Below are positions 58,965 to 64,000 of a DNA stretch of 64,000 bases, one piece after another. This stretch comes from Calamus simplicifolius (lineage: Eukaryota; Streptophyta; Magnoliopsida; Arecales; Arecaceae). The notes below the pieces were generated by a model, which ran no database searches, was not told the DNA's origin, and worked only from the letters and a program-made list of their open reading frames with translations. The translations under genes were made by a program, and so were the position numbers. The first letter of the stretch is position 1. Each line of letters begins with the position of its first letter. Location: the NCBI GenBank assembly GCA_900491605.1, contig UESW01000077.1:1-64000 (forward strand), read 5' to 3'.

Positions 58965-60780
58965 TATCTGAACTTCGATGCTTTTTCCCCTCTTTCAATA
59001 ATTACAACTCAATTAGGTTTGCACTCTAATTTCATGCAGGGATCAAAGGGGTGTGCAATTAGACTGTCAAATGTAGTGCCAACTTCAAGTCAGCCTACAG
59101 GCAGTATTGCATCTCATCTAAACATAGATTCTAGGTTAAATGGAATCCAGTTAATTAGTTCAATTGTGATTGTTTGTGAATCTAGTTGGAGGTCATAGAG
59201 CAGTGCTTCCAACCATTCCTTTAGTTCATGGTGTGCAACATGCTACGTTCCTGTGGAGAGGACAACATATAAGTTCAGCAGCTGATCTGCTAAGGATTGC
59301 TTCCAATCCTTGCTTTAGATAAAGCTAGCTAGAATGAAAGAGATGCGTCCAAGATGAATGCTTTCTCCCCTCTCACCAAAATCCTAAGATCAAATGCGTA
59401 GAGGCAATAATATTGTAGGGAATTGTAGGCCAGGCACTTTTAAAACTTGGTTTGATTTTGGTGTCTGACATTGGGTTTGGTCTATGAAGCCTTTTAAACG
59501 CTTGGTTTGGTCCATACAAGCGACAGTACATGATGCATACTTTTGTTTTCGATTGACGTTAAGTTCTGTGTTTGGATGTGATATGCATTATTTGTTTGGA
59601 GATGGTAAGTTTTTCTTGCTCATCACAAGCATTCGGGAGACTGTTTTATCATGAATATTGACAATGCTTTTACTGTTATCAATGTGATGTTGGTTATTTG
59701 ACAGCTTATTGAACTGGTGCTTTGTGAGAAATCTAGTTGTTGTAATTAGTTTATAGATGTAAAATGAGCACTATGGCATTGTGGTCAAATGTTGTGATCA
59801 ATTGTGCATGGCTCCAATGTGAGTGAATAACTGGTACTCGCCTTTTCCTGGGTTAGATGTGTGATATGAATAAGCCTGTATGGTTTTAGTGCAGCAGACC
59901 CTGGTATGTTAGTGGTTATTTAATATATAGGATCCAAATGGTAGTGTTATTATGTTGAAGCTAGGTTTCCATTTCAGATCAATTAAGTTGAATTCACTTG
60001 CTTTTTATTTCACATCAACTCTAGACCCTTATAATAATGAAACATCACAAGAATCCATTACATATTTAAGCTAATGCATAGTCTACTAGCTACAACATAA
60101 ACTCAATACATGGTTACTTCATTGCATATTCCCCATGACATCCTTTTACCTATTCAACCCCTCACTTGGGACTTAGTTCTCATAATATTCAACTTGGGAG
60201 CCTATTGACATAGAAATCCCTGTAGATAACCATCCTAACTCCTTAATAAACCACCATACAGCTATGGCAACACATTCAATGAGACTCTAGCTTCCAGTCC
60301 AGCCTAAAGCTAAGCAACCAGTTGCAAATCATCAGGAAGTCATCATACACCAAGCGAAACACTTCCTGTTTGCTTTGCTGCTTCATAGCTAACTCTCATG
60401 CTTCTTATTGCTACAGTAACAGCTTGAGATTGGAGGTCGAACGGAGATCAGATATTCTACACACCTCATGCATGGAGAATCCACAAAATTGCTGGCCAGA
60501 ATTTGTGGTAGTCCATGAAGACCTCGATGGCTATTCCTTCGCAATGGCAAAATTGCACAGGATAGCTTGAAGAGGAACCATAGCTGACTTGATTTGCTTT
60601 CATAGCAAGGCTCTCTCTCACACACTTTCTCACTCACTTTGCCCTCCTCTTTCTCCTGAGAGATGCCCTCTATTTGGCTTTCTCTATTTCACCTTCCAGT
60701 TTCTCTCTAGTAGTAGAAAACCTTGGATATATGAGATAGCAATCACCTGAGATAACATGATGATTTCAGGTTCCCTTTGG
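58965..60780. other. Intergenic stretch, no gene seen
   Basis: 59000-59900 reads like intron or intergenic DNA. 60300-60760 has a pyrimidine-rich block and a TATATCCAAGG-type site on the minus strand, possibly an old promoter or LTR. The open frames at 60322-60570 (+) and 60389-60637 (-) resemble nothing I know. Confidence 0.35.
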
Positions 60781-60837
60781 CACCAATCGCCCAAGGTACT
60801 TTATACGATCGGGAGGTAACACGCAATAGGCTTATAA

Positions 60838-61215
60838 CTCTTGAAGCCCATCTATTAGCTCAATTAATTTGTTACTGAACCAAAATTATGTTACTCTAAA
60901 AATTTGAGTAAAATTAATTGGTATTAGGTGGACTTAAGTTATAAATACTTAAATCTTTTTTTTCTTATCCAACGATAATGCGATGTTTTTATCGCATGTC
61001 ACAAGTTATTGGTGAAGGTACTATAAGGATGACTCTACGCCATAGCGAGACTTTGCCACTATTTGTGAGTCTAGGATTGGCTTTAATACTATTTATAATG
61101 CTCCGAACCCATCTACTAATCCAGTTAACTTGTTAGCAGACTAAAACTATGTGACCCTACCTAGAGTAAAAGTTAAACGGTATCAAATGAACTTAAATTA
61201 TAAGCATTTAAACCT
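60838..61215. repeat. Imperfect direct repeat, two copies of about 115 bp
   Basis: 60838-60955 and 61099-61215 share CCCATCTA(T/C)TA, AACTTGTTA, AGTAAAATTAA-type, GGTAT(T/C)A and TTATAA(A/G)(T/C)A(C/T)TTAAA blocks in the same order. A (TA)n run follows at 61216-61234. Confidence 0.6.
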
Positions 61216-61234
61216 TATATATATATATATATAT

Positions 61235-61779
61235 GTGAAATTATTTTGGAGTATTATAAGACTAATGACATAATTTTCGTAAACTATAATAACAAAGATG
61301 GATAAAAAGATAGCACTGGATTGATTAAGTTACTTAAGGAACCAAATTAAAAAATTTTAAGCTACAAAGTTTCAACTAAAAATTAATTAAAGAGAGAAAA
61401 AGATATTTTTCTTATTTTTAATACAAAATAAATTATATAAAATATATTAGAGGACTTTTGATTATATTAGGTTTGTTCCTAGTTGAATCACTAAGCCGAA
61501 GGGTTAAACCCAAATCCATCCGTTCATAATCAAGTTGATTTCAAGTTGATCCCAAACTATCCCGATTACCAAGAAAACTACACTAAAAGTCATTTTAATG
61601 GTGGTTGGTTTGAGACAGATTTTGCTATTCCCAGACCAACTTAGCCTGAAAGGTCCAGAGCATCATACAATCATTTGAATCACTCTAAATGACCCATTGG
61701 ATCTGTAGCCCGATGCGAACCCACCAATTTATAACCAGGTTGAGTTAACTTGAAACTAGCACAATTATAAAATTTCTTC
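61235..61779. other. Intergenic stretch, no gene seen
   Basis: AT-rich; no recognisable gene, RNA or transposon end. Confidence 0.4.
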
Positions 61780-61978
61780 GGAAACATTTTTATGCATCGC
61801 TTTCGGTGTACAAAGGCATGCACCAAATGTGACGATTGGCCGCGCGCCCATGCGAGCATGCGTGCCACAGCCCAATAAGCCGTGGTGCGCCCCACACGCA
61901 TGCCTGCACAGGTACGCGGCCAATGGGCGCGTCCGATGTGCGCCTTCATGCACCGAAGGCAGTGCACGGAGACTTTTC
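61780..61978. mobile_element. GC-rich palindromic MITE, copy F2
   Basis: 199 bp. The left arm (GGAAACATTTTTATGCAT, CTTTCGGTGTACAAAGG, GATTGGCCGCGCGCCCATGC) is the inverted partner of the right arm (complement GAAAAGTCTCCGTGCAC, CCTTCGGTGCATGAAGG, CCATTGGCCGCGTACC). TA follows the right end (61979-61980); the left TA is lost. Same family as F1. Confidence 0.75.
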
Positions 61979-62106
61979 TAGGAGCTCCACACAAACTTAT
62001 TAATTTCAAGTGCTTTCATGGAGGTTGGTGGGTCTAGATCAGATTTTGCTGGCCCTCTCACTTAGCCCAAAAGGTTGAGCAACGGATGCAAGTACCTTAA
62101 CAGTTA

Positions 62107-62306
62107 GGAAAAGTCTTACTGCACCGCCTTCTGATGCAGTAAACGTGCATCGAATGTGTAGATTGACTGCGCACTCATGCTACCGCACATGCGATGCGCG
62201 TCAAAATTCATTAGGTCTCGATATGCATGGTGGCATAGGCTTGCGGCTAATTTACGTGTCTGATGCATGCTTGCTGCATTGAAGAACAATGTAGCAAGTC
62301 TTTTTC
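62107..62306. mobile_element. GC-rich palindromic MITE, copy F3
   Basis: 200 bp. Ends GGAAAAGTCTTACTGCAC and (complement) GAAAAAGACTTGCTAC. TA dinucleotides flank both sides (62105-62106 and 62307-62308). The interior repeats GTGCATCGAATGTG / ATGCATCAGACACG and ACTCATGCTACC / CCTATGCCACC as inverted partners. Confidence 0.75.
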
Positions 62307-63188
62307 TAGAAGTCATCTAGCCAGAAGTTTATATACACGCATTCATTCTACCATGCATGCCGTACCTATGTAAAATTTGAGTTCATCAGGGTGAAACAGA
62401 TGCTAATAATAATGGTGGTAGGTAAAGTTTTTATGATCTATTAACACATCAATTTTAGGTAATTTGTGCCGCAGCAAGAGCATTGCAATGAGTCACATGA
62501 TGATGGGATATGGATGTAAACGAAAAGGAAAGCCAATGTGGTCCTATGTGATTCGTCCTCACAGGGACCACTGCTCTTGCCCCGATTTTACCCGTTTCCA
62601 CATCATAGCGGGCATTTGCACTCACACAGAGGGCAAGTACTGCAGTACAATCCAAAATAGCTTTCGTCGCACGGACTGGAACGTTTGTCCTCCCTCCCAC
62701 CTCTGAAGGTTGAATCCATGGGCTGGGAGAACGCCCGTTGTTTTCCATTTCCTGTGGAAGTGTGGTAAAACTACTAAAATAATATTTAGACTTCTTTTCT
62801 ATTTGCCAAGAAAATTCTAGTAAGAGCTGAGGGCTTGTTTTTGTTTTTTTTTTTTGGGTATGAAAAAGGAAAGAAGGGCTTTGTCAATCCGTAGCTATTC
62901 TTCGTCAAAAAATATTTCATGCACGGTGTGAGATTTGTGCAGCCGTTTCCCGTCCAAATGCGAGTCGATGAATCTGAAGTCATTCCCCATCCAAATGCGA
63001 GTTGATCAATCTGACCCCACCCATATGCCAGTACTCAGAACAGGGAAATTAGATAGACCTTAGCCCCTCCAACACCAGCGTTTCAGGCCCCAAAGATTTC
63101 TCGAACCCGTGATGCCTGGATGGCATGAAGGAGCCCCGACCACTGGGATACCGCCTGAGCTTGTTCGATCACCATCACATGATGGCAC
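62307..63188. other. Unassigned stretch with a gene-like GC island
   Basis: 62455-62750 is balanced in GC and open on both strands (80 codons plus, 97 codons minus), but I recognise no domain and it may be chance. 62950 and 62988 start a small direct repeat (TCCAAATGCGAGTCGATGAA and relative). Confidence 0.25.
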
Positions 63189-63343
63189 GAAAAAGTCTTG
63201 CTGCGCCAGGGATATTGCACATACCAATCTAATAATTAGCGCGCATCGCATGTGCATGTATGTCAGAAGTGAATTTTTTTTTTTAACATGCTTACACATA
63301 TGCGGCATGCGCCAATCATCAGACATGCTACAACTATTATTGT
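63189..63343. mobile_element. GC-rich palindromic MITE, divergent copy F4
   Basis: The left arm starts GAAAAAGTCTTGCTGCGCC and has AATTAGCGCGCATCGCATG. The inverted partner (complement GATTGGCGCATGCCGCATATG) lies at 63293-63320. Shorter and more diverged than F1-F3, with a T-rich insertion near 63275-63287. Confidence 0.5.
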
Positions 63344-64000
63344 ACCATCCTCATGATGGCATATGGTGCTGCTCAATAGCTAGCCAAGGCCCCGTTTATA
63401 TGTACAAACACGTTCTATACGAAACTATTGAGGCCTAAGATATTTCATGTTTCCAACTTGCCAAGACCACTACCTTCGCATGAACTTAGAAGAGTTCGTC
63501 TCAAACAACCTTATGTTCCTATAATCTCTGGCATTTACTTATTCTTTTTTGGTTTGTTCCATGTTTTGCTTTTAAAAGTTGGATTAACTTTCATAGTTTG
63601 CCAAGAAGGATAAAAATAGGGCGAGATATGACCAAACTAAAACCCTAATCTCCATCCCCATTCCATTCTCACAAATGAAAATTTTATTAATCTTCATTCC
63701 AATCCCATAAGAAAGATAAATCTTCATGCATGCTCATTGCATCCTTCTTCCAAATCTAATCTTGAAGGCATATATATATATATATATATATATAGTTAAA
63801 ATTTTGAAGTAACTTGTTGCATTGAAAAATATTATATAAAGAGAATATAATAATATTTAAGTATAGAATCAATGGATCGAAATAGAATAGGAACAAGCAT
63901 ATATTTTCATCTTATCTTGCTCTGTTTTGGCTTTAGGGGTAAAAAGTTTTTTTATTTTTATCTTTATCCTTATAAAAGAAAGACAATACTGAGCAGATCC
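63344..64000. other. Intergenic stretch, no gene seen
   Basis: (TA)n microsatellite at 63770-63794. No coding region, LTR or RNA gene recognised. Confidence 0.4.

Noticed and set aside
62464..62706. 80-codon plus-strand open frame with several Cys and His residues
   Set aside because: The Cys/His spacing fits no zinc-finger family I know, the minus strand is equally open, and no splice or promoter context supports a gene.
1..64000. A previously undescribed multi-gene system
   Set aside because: Almost all coding signal belongs to known retrotransposon and DNA transposon families in decay, plus one known enzyme gene; nothing supports a new gene cluster.

Overview
The window looks like nuclear DNA from a flowering plant, most likely a monocot. 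It is AT-rich and gene-poor, with spliced GT-AG gene structure and a very high load of plant-type transposable elements: Sirevirus and other Ty1/copia, Ty3/gypsy, CACTA, hAT, a LINE 3' end and MITEs. A palm-like genome would fit, but I cannot prove the species from sequence alone. Nothing suggests a bacterial, organellar or viral genome.

Layout. 1-9116 is a nested stack: a minus-strand Sirevirus (gag and 5' LTR) sits inside the tail of a plus-strand Sirevirus, which sits in the end of a CACTA transposon, which interrupts a minus-strand gypsy-type LTR. 9117-16100 is AT-rich and mostly featureless, with one GC-rich palindromic MITE at 13.4 kb. 16.1-17.6 kb is an 11-copy tandem array whose units are separated by (TA)n. 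18.0-18.3 kb is an antisense LINE tail. About 19.0-24.3 kb is a decayed plus-strand gypsy element, cut by an inverted gypsy-type LTR (24.3-26.6 kb). 29.2-34.05 kb is the 3' half of a third Sirevirus (minus strand) with an env-like ORF, ending at a GC-rich minisatellite (34.16-34.44 kb). 35.4-38.2 kb holds MITE-like elements. 41.8-44.76 kb is a decayed hAT element (minus).

The one convincing host gene is at 45409-46250 (+): a two-exon dCTP pyrophosphatase 1-like (MazG-type) house-cleaning enzyme. It carries an apparent one-base frameshift in exon 1 that is either an assembly error or a sign of pseudogenisation. A nearly full-length copia element with paired LTRs (47231-52262) lies downstream of it. 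A second, deleted copia element (54807-58964, minus) follows, with a probable tRNA-derived SINE inside one LTR. 59-64 kb is non-coding, with three more copies of the GC-rich palindromic MITE family.

All transposon genes seen are broken by stops, frameshifts or deletions, so no element appears able to move by itself. I found no CRISPR array, defence island or other obvious new multi-gene system. The most interesting structures are (a) a roughly 200-bp GC-rich, almost fully palindromic MITE family with TA at its edges, and (b) arrays of short palindromic motifs at the same place in the LTRs of unrelated copia and gypsy families; in the Sirevirus LTRs they lie just upstream of the TATA box.
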